From: Micromonospora_I sp040659735
Lineage (GTDB): Bacteria > Actinomycetota > Actinomycetes > Mycobacteriales > Micromonosporaceae
Direction of reading: 5' to 3'
Assembly (NCBI RefSeq): GCF_040659735.1
Contig: NZ_JBFANZ010000014.1
Location: 70,312-134,311 of the forward strand
Length of the DNA: 64,000 bases
A program made the position numbers and the translations under genes. Within the stretch, counting starts at the first letter, position 1. Each line of letters begins with the position of its first letter. The notes under the pieces are model-generated. The model ran no database searches and was not told where the DNA came from. It was given only the letters and a program-made list of their open reading frames with translations. Shown piece by piece: positions 50,542 to 58,839 of this stretch.

Positions 50542-51855
50542 GTGACCACCGTCGCGCTCAAAGACGTCACAAAGGTCTTCCCGGACGGCACGGTGGCGGT
50601 CGACAACGTGAGTCTCGACGTCAACGACGGTGAGTTCATGGTGCTGCTGGGTCCTTCCGGCTGTGGCAAGTCGACGGTGCTGCGGATGGTCGCCGGGTTG
50701 GAGGATCCGAGCAGCGGGGCGGTCATGTTCGACGGCGCGCTGGTCAACGACGTGCCGCCGCGCGACCGTCGGATCGCCATGGTCTTCCAGGACTTCGCGC
50801 TTTACCCCCACATGACCGTCGGCGACAACATCGCGTTTCCACTGCGACTCTCGGGCGTGGAGCCGGTGCGGCGCGGTGAGCGGGTGACGGATGTGGCGAG
50901 CGCGCTGGGCATCGGCGATGTACTCGGGCACAAGCCCAGCCAGCTCTCCGGCGGACAGCGGCAGCGGGTGGCGATGGGCCGGGCGATCGTGCGTCGTCCG
51001 GGACTGTTCCTGATGGACGAGCCGCTCTCCAATCTGGACAGCGGCCTGCGCGCGGAGTTGCGCGCCGAGATCTCGGGGCTCGTCCGTGAGCTCGGGGTGA
51101 GCACGATCTACGTCACGCACGACCAGGCCGAGGCGCTGACCATGGCGGACCGGGTGGCGATCATGCGCAAGGGCGTGCTGCAGGACGTGGGCACCCCCAC
51201 CCAGGTCTACGGGCGTCCCGCCACGCTCTATGTCGCCGCGTTCCTCGGCAGCCCGCGGATGAACCTGCTCGAGGCGTCGGTCTACGTCCACCTCGACCGT
51301 TACGTGACGCTCAACCTGGGCGAGCAGTCGCTCTACCTGCCGTGGGACGACATCCGGGCGCGAGCCGTGGCGCACTACCACGGGGAGCGGATCGTGGTCG
51401 GCATGCGGGCCGAGGCGCTGACCCCGGTCGCGCCCGACGCCGGCGGTGACGTGCTGCAGGGGCGGATCCGCTATCTCGAACACCACGGGCACGAGTCGCT
51501 CGCCTTTCTCGACGTCGGGGCCACCGCGATCATCGTCGATGAACTCGGCGGCCCGACCGCGGAGCAGGCGGGCGGCTCGGGACCGCTGCGCCGCTTCAGC
51601 AACGCGATGCAGCGGCTGACCGGCCGGGGCGGCGAGGCGTCGCCTCCGGACGCCGAGGTCGTACGCCCCGCCGGGTCGCGTACGAGCGTCTTGAACGACC
51701 CCGGGCGGCACCACCGGCGGCCGGCGGAGCTGGCGGTCCGTCTGGCGCCCTATCCGGCGGTGACCCCCGGGCATCCGCTCGCCGTCTCCGTACGGATGGA
51801 CGCGCTGCACTTCTTCGACGAGCGCGGCGACCGTATCGATGTGGGGTGGCGCTGA
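50542..51855 (+). CDS. MsiK/UgpC-type sugar ABC transporter ATPase, without partner genes
   Basis: A 437-residue ATPase. Walker A LLGPSGCGKST, Q-loop MVFQDFALYPHMTV, signature LSGGQRQRVAMGRA, Walker B GLFLMDEPLSNLD and the His switch in IYVTHDQAEALTM are complete. The C-terminal TOBE/MalK-like domain (about 240-437) has RMNLLEASVYV and an unusual extra stretch near residues 335-390 (TGRGGEASPPDAEVVRP). No permease or binding protein is nearby, as for MsiK, which energises several sugar importers in streptomycetes. GTG 50542 is preferred over 50536, since GGGAGG then sits 5 bases upstream. Confidence 0.85.
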   Translation: MTTVALKDVTKVFPDGTVAVDNVSLDVNDGEFMVLLGPSGCGKSTVLRMVAGLEDPSSGAVMFDGALVNDVPPRDRRIAMVFQDFALYPHMTVGDNIAFPLRLSGVEPVRRGERVTDVASALGIGDVLGHKPSQLSGGQRQRVAMGRAIVRRPGLFLMDEPLSNLDSGLRAELRAEISGLVRELGVSTIYVTHDQAEALTMADRVAIMRKGVLQDVGTPTQVYGRPATLYVAAFLGSPRMNLLEASVYVHLDRYVTLNLGEQSLYLPWDDIRARAVAHYHGERIVVGMRAEALTPVAPDAGGDVLQGRIRYLEHHGHESLAFLDVGATAIIVDELGGPTAEQAGGSGPLRRFSNAMQRLTGRGGEASPPDAEVVRPAGSRTSVLNDPGRHHRRPAELAVRLAPYPAVTPGHPLAVSVRMDALHFFDERGDRIDVGWR

Positions 51856-51921
51856 CCGAGCGCCGCTCTGCCGTCGGTCAGCTCGGTCCTGTGTGGTCAC
51901 TCCTCAATGGAGAGGCCTTTC

Positions 51922-52610
51922 GTGTCGACCAACGGGCCCGGCGTGCTGGTGATCGAACGGATCCTGCGCGACCGGGAGAGCATCCGGCAGCGGATCACCG
52001 AGGAACGTGATCTCAACCGACTCACCGGACAGATGCTGGCCGTCGCCTTCGCGCCGATCAGTCTGTTCTTTCTGATCACCGCCCCGGACTACGGCTTCTT
52101 CAAGCTGCTCGATGTGGCGGTGATGACGCTGTCGGCGGTGGTCGGGCTCCGGTTCCTGACCGGCGGCATGCAGGTGCTCAAGCACCACGGTCTGCTGACG
52201 CCGGCCCCCGCCGGGGAGCCGGCGACGTCGCCGGCCGCCGCGGTCCCCGCGACCGTCACCCCGGCCCCGGCGCAGCCCGCGCCGGTCCACCAGCTTCCCG
52301 CTGCGGCGCCGACCCGGCCGGGTCACGGCCAGCTCGACGTGTCCCGCTCGGCGTGCAGCGGCCGGTGCTGGTCGCCCGGCCGGGGCAGCAGCATGGCGTG
52401 GCCGGTCAGCGCCCGGCGCGCACGACGCTGCTGTACGTCTGGATCCTGCTGTTCGGGTTCGTCGGCACGCAGCTCGGCTGGACCCTGCGGCCGTTCTTCG
52501 GCAGCCCGGGTGAGCCGTTCGCGCTGAGCCCTTCCGTACGCTACTGGCGGTCGAATCGTCACCCTCGGCGAGACGGCCCCGGGGGCCGTGGTGCTCGCCG
52601 CCTTCGGTGA
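51922..52610 (+). pseudogene. Decayed four-to-six-TM membrane protein gene (internal deletion and frameshift)
   Basis: From GTG 51922 (GGAGAGG 7 bases upstream) one frame encodes GPGVLVIERILRDRES, then LNRLTGQMLAV joined straight to AFAPISLFFLITAPDYGFF and LRFLTGGM. It then dissolves into Ala/Pro-rich sequence and stops at 52527. The expected C-terminus, LLYVWILLFGFVGTQLGWTL followed by RPFFGSPGEPFAL, appears in another frame (about 52420-52528). Intact relatives that I recall (about 280-300 residues) have some 75 residues of membrane segments between the two N-terminal pieces. The gene therefore appears to have an internal deletion and a frameshift. A sequencing error could explain the frameshift but not the deletion. 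Confidence 0.65.
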
Positions 52611-52764
52611 TCTCCTCGACCGGGCCGTGCCACTGGCGGTCCGCGCCGACATCGCCTCCAAGCGGCTCGCGATGGTGCCGTACACGCCACCACCCGGCTG
52701 GACCGGCCCGGCCACGAGGTCGCGGCCGGCAGGCTCGCGCGACGTCGGCGGAGAGCCACCGTGA
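52552..52764 (+). pseudogene. Possible gene remnant, unrecognised
   Basis: After the decayed membrane gene, the first frame is open again and reads RIVTLGETAPGAVVLAAF, LLDRAVPLAVRADIASKR and LAMVPYTPPPGWTGP before a stop at 52764. It looks protein-like, but has no start codon at its head (an internal GTG lies at 52588) and no ribosome site. It may be the tail of another lost gene. I do not recognise the family. Bases 52765-52895 hold nothing further that I can support except the upstream region of the HAD gene. Confidence 0.35.
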
Positions 52765-52895
52765 CGCCGGGCGGATGCGACGGCGGGCGCCGGCTCGGGC
52801 GCGTGGGACGGCGCGTGCCGGACGTGCTCGGCGTGGCGGGCGCAGCATCGACAGAAAGGCCTATGGTCGGCCACCGCCCCCGCTAGATTGAGTGC

Positions 52896-53645
52896 GTGCT
52901 GGGTCTGCCCGCTCACGTGACGGCTTGTCTCTTCGACCTTGACGGCGTCCTGACTCAGACCGCCCGCGTGCACAACGCGGCGTGGGAAGAGGTCTTCAAC
53001 GCCTTCCTGGAAAAGCGGGCGGCGACCACCGCCGAGCCGTTTCGGCCGTTCGACCCTGGGCCGGACTACGCCCAGTACGTCGACGGCAAGGCGCGTGCCG
53101 ACGGGGTGCGCGCCTTCCTCGCGTCGCGCGGAGTGGTGCTCCCAGAGGGAAGTGCCGAAGACGCGCCAGACGTTGACACGGTCGTCGGCATCGGCAACCG
53201 TAAAAACGAGATCCTGCTGCGACGCATCCATGACAACGGCGTGCAGGTCTACGACGGGTCGGTCGCCTACCTGCATGCAGCGCGATGGGTCGGCATGCGC
53301 CGAGCGGTCGTGTCGGCGAGCGCCAATTGCCGCGATGTGCTCGTAGCCGCGGGCATTGAGGAGTTGGTCGAGGTGCGAGTGGATGGGATCGTTGCGCGCG
53401 AGCACGGGCTGCGTGGGAAGCCGCATCCGGACACGTTCCTGGCAGCGGCGCACCTGCTGGGGGTGGCCCCGCAGAACGCGGCGGTGTTCGAAGACGCGCT
53501 CGCCGGGGTGTCGGCCGGACAGGCCGGCGGCTTCGGCTGCGTGGTCGGCGTCGACCGCAACGGCAGCGCGGATGAGCTTCGCGCCAACGGGGCCGACGTC
53601 GTCGTGAGTGATCTGGGGGAGTTGCTCGTAGGAGCCGTGCGGTGA
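52896..53645 (+). CDS. Beta-phosphoglucomutase-like HAD phosphatase/mutase
   Basis: A 249-residue HAD enzyme. Motif I ACLFDLDGVLTQT (nucleophile Asp and acid/base Asp), a helical cap with YVDGKARADGVRAFLASRG, motif II VVSASANC, motif III RGKPHPDTF (Lys) and motif IV VFEDALAG fit the beta-PGM family. The cap sequence DGKARxxGVxxFLxSRG is characteristic of the versions encoded with GH65 phosphorylases. The enzyme would convert beta-glucose 1-phosphate to glucose 6-phosphate. Its TGA overlaps the GTG of the next gene by 4 bases. It starts at GTG 52896. Confidence 0.92.
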   Translation: MLGLPAHVTACLFDLDGVLTQTARVHNAAWEEVFNAFLEKRAATTAEPFRPFDPGPDYAQYVDGKARADGVRAFLASRGVVLPEGSAEDAPDVDTVVGIGNRKNEILLRRIHDNGVQVYDGSVAYLHAARWVGMRRAVVSASANCRDVLVAAGIEELVEVRVDGIVAREHGLRGKPHPDTFLAAAHLLGVAPQNAAVFEDALAGVSAGQAGGFGCVVGVDRNGSADELRANGADVVVSDLGELLVGAVR

Positions 53646-56008
53646 TCCGGGAACGGGCCTACCCCGTTGAGCCCTGGCACGTGCGGGAAACGCGGCTGGA
53701 CTTCGACGTCCTGGCCCAGTCGGAGTCGGTGTTCGCCCTGGCCAACGGCCACATTGGGCTGCGCGGCAACCTCGATGAGGGAGAACCCCACGGGCTGCCC
53801 GGCACCTATCTCAACTCATTCTACGAACTGCGGCCCCTGCCGTACGCCGAAGCCGGCTACGGCTTCCCGGAGTCCGGCCAGACCATGGTCAACGTCACCA
53901 ACGGGAAACCCATTCGGTTGCTCGTCGACGATGAGCCGTTCGATGTGCGCTACGGAAACCTGATCTCCCACGAGCGGGTGCTCGACCTGCGGGCCGGCAT
54001 CCTCGACCGGCGGCTGGAGTGGCGCTCGCCCGCCGGGCGGACCGCGCGCATCCGCAGCACCCGGCTCGTCTCCTTCACCCAGCGCGCCGTCGCCGCCATC
54101 TGCTACGAGGTCGCCGTCGACGAACCGTCGCGGATCATCGTGCAGTCCGAGCTGGTCGCCAACGAGGAGTTGCCCGAGCAGAGCAAGGACCCGCGGGTGG
54201 CGGCGGTGCTGGACCAGCCGCTCCAGGTCGAGGAGCGGCTGGTCCAGCGTGACGGCGGCCTGATGATCCATCGCACGAAGGCGAGCGGGCTGCGGGTCGC
54301 GGCGGCGATGGGGCACGAGGTCGACGGCCCGGAGAACATCTCGGTCAGCACCGAGGCGTTCGACGACTGGGTGCGCACCACGATCACCTGCGAGCTCAAG
54401 CCGGGGCAGCGGCTGCGCGTGGTCAAGCTCCTGGCGTACGGCTGGTCCAGCCGGCGCTCGCTTCCGGCGGTGCGGGACCAGGTCGGAGCGGCGTTGGCCG
54501 GAGCCCGCTACTCGGGCTGGGAGGGGCTCTGCGCCGAGCAGCGGGAGTTCCTCGACTCCTTCTGGGACACCTCGGATGTGCTGGTCGAGGGCGACCCGGA
54601 GGTGCAGCAGGCGGTCCGGTTCGGCCTCTTCCACGTGCTCCAGGCGGGCGCCCGCGCGGAGTTGCGGCCGATCGCGGCCAAGGGCCTGACCGGCCCGGGA
54701 TACGACGGCCACAACTTCTGGGACACGGAGATGTTCGTGTTGCCGGTGCTGACGTACACCCAGCCGGCGGCCGTGGCGCAGACGCTGCGCTGGCGGCACT
54801 CGACGCTGGACCTGGCGCGGGAGCGTGCCCGCACTCTCGGGCTGAGCGGCGCGGCGTTCCCCTGGCGGACCATCCGCGGCCAGGAGTGCTCCGCGTACTG
54901 GCCGGCCGGCACCGCCGGCTTCCATCTCGCCGCCGACATCGCCGACGCCGTCCTCCGCTACATCGAGGTGACCTCGGACGTCGAGTTCGAGCGGGAGGTG
55001 GGGCTGGAGTTGCTGGTGGAGACGGCACGGCTCTGGCGCTCGCTGGGACACCATGACCGCAACGGCCTGTTCCACATCGACGGGATCACCGGTCCGGACG
55101 AGTACACGGCGGTGGTGGACGACAACATCTACACCAACCTGATGGCGCAGCGGAATCTGCTGGGCGCGGCCGCTGCCGCGATCCGGCATCCTGATCGCGC
55201 CTTCGCGCTCGGTGTCGACGACGAGGAGACAGCGGCCTGGCGGGACGCCGCTACGTCGATGCACGTCCCGTACGACGAGGAACTCGGGGTGCACCCGCAG
55301 TCGGAGGGGTTCACCCGGCACCAGGAGTGGGACTTCGCGGCGACACCGCAGGACCACTACCCACTGCTGCTGCACTACCCGTACTTCGATCTCTACCGCA
55401 AGCAGGTGGTGAAGCAGGCCGACCTGGTGCTGGCGATGCATGTGCGCGGCGACGCGTTCACGCACGAGCAGAAGGTGCGCAACTTCGCCTACTACGAGCG
55501 ACGTACCGTCCGCGATTCGTCTCTCTCGGCCTGCACCCAGTCGGTCCTCGCCGCTGAGGTCGGTGACCTGGAACTCGCCCACGACTATCTGGGGGAGGCG
55601 GCGCTGATGGACCTGCACGACATCAACCGCAACACCCGCGACGGCATCCACGTGGCGTCGCTGGCCGGCGCGTGGATCGCGCTCGTCGCCGGACTGGGCG
55701 GGATGCGCGACCACGGCGGCAAGCTGTCCTTCGCGCCCCGGTTACCGAGCCGGGTCACCCGGTTGGGGTTCTCGCTCATCTGGCACGGGATGCGCTTGCG
55801 CGTGGACGTGGAGCCGCATGAGGTCACCTATTCGCTCCGCGACGGAGATCCCGACGCGACGATCGACCTGCAGCACCATGGCGAGGAGTTGACCGTCACG
55901 ATCGACGGGCCCATCATCCGGCCGGTGCCGGCCGCGGAGCCGGCCGGCCCTCCGCTCCAGCAGCCACCCGGCCGGGCGCCCGCGCGGCGCGCCGCCAAGT
56001 CGGACTGA
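53642..56008 (+). CDS. Glycoside hydrolase family 65 disaccharide phosphorylase
   Basis: A 788-residue phosphorylase of the maltose/trehalose/kojibiose type. The N-terminal beta-sandwich (FALANGHIGLRGNLDEG) is followed by the (alpha/alpha)6 barrel with GYDGHNFWDTEMFVLPVL, GAAFPWRT, and the general-acid Glu in ITGPDEYTAVVDDN (E486). KQADLVLAM and the downstream SSLSACTQS contribute the phosphate site. It cleaves an alpha-glucosyl disaccharide with phosphate to beta-glucose 1-phosphate and glucose. The exact linkage is not readable. It is coupled to the HAD mutase; the last 40 residues are disordered. Confidence 0.92.
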   Translation: MIRERAYPVEPWHVRETRLDFDVLAQSESVFALANGHIGLRGNLDEGEPHGLPGTYLNSFYELRPLPYAEAGYGFPESGQTMVNVTNGKPIRLLVDDEPFDVRYGNLISHERVLDLRAGILDRRLEWRSPAGRTARIRSTRLVSFTQRAVAAICYEVAVDEPSRIIVQSELVANEELPEQSKDPRVAAVLDQPLQVEERLVQRDGGLMIHRTKASGLRVAAAMGHEVDGPENISVSTEAFDDWVRTTITCELKPGQRLRVVKLLAYGWSSRRSLPAVRDQVGAALAGARYSGWEGLCAEQREFLDSFWDTSDVLVEGDPEVQQAVRFGLFHVLQAGARAELRPIAAKGLTGPGYDGHNFWDTEMFVLPVLTYTQPAAVAQTLRWRHSTLDLARERARTLGLSGAAFPWRTIRGQECSAYWPAGTAGFHLAADIADAVLRYIEVTSDVEFEREVGLELLVETARLWRSLGHHDRNGLFHIDGITGPDEYTAVVDDNIYTNLMAQRNLLGAAAAAIRHPDRAFALGVDDEETAAWRDAATSMHVPYDEELGVHPQSEGFTRHQEWDFAATPQDHYPLLLHYPYFDLYRKQVVKQADLVLAMHVRGDAFTHEQKVRNFAYYERRTVRDSSLSACTQSVLAAEVGDLELAHDYLGEAALMDLHDINRNTRDGIHVASLAGAWIALVAGLGGMRDHGGKLSFAPRLPSRVTRLGFSLIWHGMRLRVDVEPHEVTYSLRDGDPDATIDLQHHGEELTVTIDGPIIRPVPAAEPAGPPLQQPPGRAPARRAAKSD

Positions 56009-56023
56009 GGACGTCCGGGCGCT

Positions 56024-57049
56024 CTACAGCAGAGACAGGTGGACGTGGTTGGTGTGGGCGCTGGAAGGGTCACTGCCGGCGAGGGTGTACGCACTCCAGC
56101 CGGTGGCCGGGAACCAGACCTGCCGGTACCAGATCACATAGAGGATGCCCAGCTTGTCCGCGTTGCGGACCAGGAACGCGGCGAGATTGTTGCCGTACAA
56201 CTTGGCGCTGCCCGTCGCGTCGCCGCCGAAGCCGCTCGCCTGCATGGAGAAGTCGCAGGCCCGACCCTTCGGATGCTCGAAGATGTCACCCGTGCGGAAG
56301 CAGCCGACGAACCGGGTGAAGCCGGCCCGCTTGGCCTCTTTGAGCGCGTGCAGCGTCCGCGGCGTGATGCAGCCGGAGGTGGTCGGGTCGTCCTGACTGC
56401 AGGACTGGGGAGGCCAGGAGCCGTCGCTGTTGCGCGGCGCCTGCCGCGCGACCGGTGAGGTGGCGCTGACGAAGCCCCCGGTCACCTCTCCACCGACCAG
56501 CTGGAGCGCCCGTTCGGCCTCTTTCTTCTGCTTGGCCATGACGGTGAGCTGCTTCTGCTGCTCGGCTGCCTCGGCGTCGATCGCCGCCTTGGCGCGTTCC
56601 GCCTGCACGCGGTTGTTGTTGAGCTCCTCGAGCTTCTGGTTGTCGCGCATGGCCATCATGTCGAGGCCCTCGGCGCGACTGATGAAGTCGTCGGGGTTGG
56701 CGCTGTTGAGCAGCATCATCATCGGGCCGATCCGACCCGTGCGGTAGGCGGTGGTCGCGACGTGCCCGACCTCCGGCAGGAGCGCGTCGATCCGCTCCTG
56801 CGACTTCTGCAGCTCCAGCGAGAGCTGCAACTGCCGCTTCCGCGAGTTGGCCACCGCGTTCTTCGCCTCGACGAATCCGCGACCGGTCGACTCGAGGACA
56901 TCGCGGAGCAGGGGGGTGCTCCCCTCGTTGCCGGGCGTGCTGGGTGCGGCGGCGGCCGCGCCCGGGGTGATCGCGACCCCGGAGAGCAGGACCACGACCG
57001 CGAGCAGCGCTGCGGCCAGTGAGCCCCGCCGACGTACAAATGCCGTCAT
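56024..57049 (-). CDS. Secreted coiled-coil cell-wall protein under c-di-AMP riboswitch control
   Basis: A 341-residue exported protein. A signal peptide (MTAFVRRRG...; hydrophobic 10-30, AAAA cleavage region) is followed by a long coiled coil (about 45-190; LSLELQKSQERIDAL, LEELNNNRVQAERAK) like the PcsB/RipC N-terminal region. The C-terminal domain (about 210-341) has CITPRTLHALKEAKRAGF, GRACDFSMQASGFG and HTNHVHLSLL, resembling the ARB_07466-type domain found on wall-active secreted proteins; its D and H residues could bind zinc as in M15 peptidases. GGGAGG lies 7 bases upstream. The leader carries a ydaO-type riboswitch. Confidence 0.85.
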   Translation of the reverse strand: MTAFVRRRGSLAAALLAVVVLLSGVAITPGAAAAAPSTPGNEGSTPLLRDVLESTGRGFVEAKNAVANSRKRQLQLSLELQKSQERIDALLPEVGHVATTAYRTGRIGPMMMLLNSANPDDFISRAEGLDMMAMRDNQKLEELNNNRVQAERAKAAIDAEAAEQQKQLTVMAKQKKEAERALQLVGGEVTGGFVSATSPVARQAPRNSDGSWPPQSCSQDDPTTSGCITPRTLHALKEAKRAGFTRFVGCFRTGDIFEHPKGRACDFSMQASGFGGDATGSAKLYGNNLAAFLVRNADKLGILYVIWYRQVWFPATGWSAYTLAGSDPSSAHTNHVHLSLL

Positions 57050-57066
57050 CTACGTTCCTCCCATCG

Positions 57067-57180
57067 GCCGCCTGCCGAGTTAGCTGACGGGTTCGGGACG
57101 GAACGATCCCTACCGCGAGTAGCGGATTCACCCCACGTGCGGTGGTTCCCCGGCTCGCCCCCAGGGGACGATTAGGCGGC
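57067..57180 (-). promoter_or_regulatory. Cyclic di-AMP (ydaO/yuaA) riboswitch
   Basis: On the minus strand the leader contains, in order, CCGCCTAAT (P1 5' strand, 57171-57179), GCCGGGGAACCA (57143-57154), GGGGTGAATCC (57124-57134), GTAGGG, CGAACCCGTCAGCTAAC (57079-57095) and AGGCGG (P1 3' strand, 57068-57073). These are the conserved blocks of the ydaO class, which senses cyclic di-AMP. P1 pairs 57174-57180 with 57067-57073. The GGGAGG ribosome site lies only 4 bases past P1, so translational control is plausible. In actinobacteria this class precedes cell-wall hydrolase genes, as here. Confidence 0.92.
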
Positions 57181-57228
57181 GGTCACCGCCGGCGCCGAGG
57201 GGGCGCCGCCGGGCGGAGACCGCGCGCC

Positions 57229-57256
57229 AGCTTACCGGATCGAGATCAGCCATCAA
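57229..57256 (-). promoter_or_regulatory. Candidate promoter for the riboswitch transcript
   Basis: On the minus strand TTGATG (57256-57251) and TAAGCT (57234-57229) are separated by 16 bases, a reasonable principal-sigma promoter. Transcription would begin about 57222, giving a leader that contains the whole riboswitch. Judged by eye only. Confidence 0.45.
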
Positions 57257-57376
57257 GCCCGAACCGGGTCGCGCGATGGGCCGGAATGTGTTATGTGGCA
57301 ACGACTTTGCGTTACGTAGCGTGATTACTGGGCTGGTGGAGTGCCGTTTGTGCGCGGTCGCGCGGGGTCCGACGGG

Positions 57377-57545
57377 ATGAACTACGACGAATTTATGAAT
57401 ACCGCGGCGAAGAGCCCGTGCCCCATCCTCCGCTCAGTTGAGGAGGGTCCCTCCGACCATTCTGGAAACCCTGCCGGAACGGCTGACCGCAGACGAACCG
57501 CGGGCCCACCCGGCGTCGACGCCCGCGGCACGGCTGCGACACGTT
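57377..57545 (+). pseudogene. Remnant of a DUF2267 protein gene
   Basis: ATG 57377 begins MNYDEFMNTAAKSP, the typical opening of DUF2267 proteins (M-x-Y-D-x-F). After about 15-20 codons the likeness continues in the +1 frame from about 57438: TILETLPERLTADEPRAHPA, matching the family's TLETLAERLT-x-x-EA block. Both frames then lose similarity. A frameshift plus truncation best explains this; intact family members are about 120-140 residues. The remnant ends next to the convergent DNA ligase stop. Confidence 0.55.
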
Positions 57546-57548
57546 CGG

Positions 57549-58532
57549 TCACCCCGCCAACGGCGGCACGTCGTCCACCCCGAGATCCATCCGGATGCGC
57601 AGGTGGTGCACGCGGTGACGCCACCGGTGCTGTTCGAAGGCGGTGTCCACCGAGATCTCGGCGACGAGCACGGGTGGCACCTGGTGGTAGGGGAGCGGCT
57701 CGGGATGGGGCAGTTGCCCGGACCAGGCGGCCGGGAGCGGTTGCGGCCACGGGTGCCCGGTGGTCTGTGCCGCGCCGGGCAGCAGCAACGGGATCAGTTC
57801 GCGCCGCTGCGCGGCCCTCAGTGGGTGGCTGCGCCCTGTGTAACGCAGCCGGCCCTGGGCGTCGTACCGCCCCAGCAGCAGCGTCTCCGGCTGGCCGAGC
57901 TGTCCCGTGACACCACCGATGATCGCCTCCGTCGTGGTCCGGTGCCGGTATTTCAGCCACCCGCGCCGTCCGGGTAGGTAGCGGCCGGACGCGCCCTTGG
58001 CGACCACCCCTTCCACCCCCGCCGCGTGCCATCCGCGCAACCATTCGGCGGCCTCTTCCCGGTCGGTCGTCTGGGGACAGAGCACCAACTCGGGCGGCGG
58101 GTCGGTGAGAAGCTCGGTCAGGGCCCTGCGCCGTTCGGCCAGCGGCCGGTTCAGCAGGGGAGCGCCGTCGGAGCCCTGCAACAGGTCGAAGACGACCAGG
58201 TGGGCGGGGTGCTGTCGGGCGAGGCGCCCCACCGTGCTGCCCGCGCCGAGCCGGCGCTGCAGGAGCCCGAAGTCGGTCCGGTCGCCCGCCCAGATGATCA
58301 GCTCGCCGTCGAGCACGACGCCCGGCGGCATCGCCGTGCGTACGACCCGGACGATGTCGGGGAAGTAGCCGTGCAGGGGCCGCCCGGCGCGGGACTGGAC
58401 GAAGATCTGCTCGGGCTGGCGGAACACCACCGCCCTGAATCCGTCGAACTTGGGTTCGAAGACGCAGCCGGCGCCCCGGGGCAGCGCGTCGACGGGCTTC
58501 GCGAGCATCGGTTCGATCGGTGGTCGCAACAT
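57549..58532 (-). CDS. ATP-dependent DNA ligase (LigC-like)
   Basis: A 327-residue ligase. The catalytic lysine is in VFEPKFDGFRAVVF (about K28), followed by VVLDGELIIW, HLVVFDLLQG, VEGVVAKGASG and WLKYRHR (motifs III-V), and a C-terminal OB domain. It is distinct from the ligase at 3753-4694 and closer to mycobacterial LigC, a back-up enzyme for end joining or nick repair. It starts at ATG 58532 and is divergent from the FIST gene. There is no polymerase or ku beside it. Confidence 0.92.
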   Translation of the reverse strand: MLRPPIEPMLAKPVDALPRGAGCVFEPKFDGFRAVVFRQPEQIFVQSRAGRPLHGYFPDIVRVVRTAMPPGVVLDGELIIWAGDRTDFGLLQRRLGAGSTVGRLARQHPAHLVVFDLLQGSDGAPLLNRPLAERRRALTELLTDPPPELVLCPQTTDREEAAEWLRGWHAAGVEGVVAKGASGRYLPGRRGWLKYRHRTTTEAIIGGVTGQLGQPETLLLGRYDAQGRLRYTGRSHPLRAAQRRELIPLLLPGAAQTTGHPWPQPLPAAWSGQLPHPEPLPYHQVPPVLVAEISVDTAFEQHRWRHRVHHLRIRMDLGVDDVPPLAG

Positions 58533-58839
58533 CGGCGGGGCGCGGTGGCGGGCGGCCGCGCGGGTGTGATCAGCCGGGCCCGGTGCCGTCAGCGTGCCTG
58601 ATCGACCCCGTCATCGTCGTGTCCCTGCCATGGCGACCCCCTGACCGATCATGAGCCGCTGGCGGGTGAAGGCGCAGCGGAACGCCGCAATCGGCGCGCC
58701 CGCGGCACGGGAGGGAGCGGCTGAAGATGTCTTCACCCGGGCGCGAGGCGTTGTCGTGTGGCAACGGTCACCGCGTAGTGAAGATCCGGGAGGGAGGGGT
58801 ACGTCTCACTTCGGTCCTCCGGATGCCGATGACCCCATC
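58533..58839. other. Divergent intergenic region, ligase and FIST genes
   Basis: 307 bases with no credible gene. An open plus-strand frame begins at 58651 and runs into the FIST gene, but its 63 codons before GTG 58840 look random. It must hold promoters for both directions. GAAGATGTCTTC (58721-58732) is a small palindrome, which may or may not matter. I see no terminator. Confidence 0.5.

Noticed and set aside
51904..52848. 314-residue minus-strand open frame over the decayed region
   Set aside because: The translation is arginine/glycine-rich and matches nothing; plus-strand remnants explain the region.
53816..55714. 632-residue minus-strand open frame over GH65
   Set aside because: Antisense shadow of a complete catalytic domain.
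57341..57910. 189-residue plus-strand open frame near the ligase end
   Set aside because: Only its first dozen or so codons after ATG 57377 are protein-like (DUF2267 remnant); the rest is antisense to the DNA ligase.
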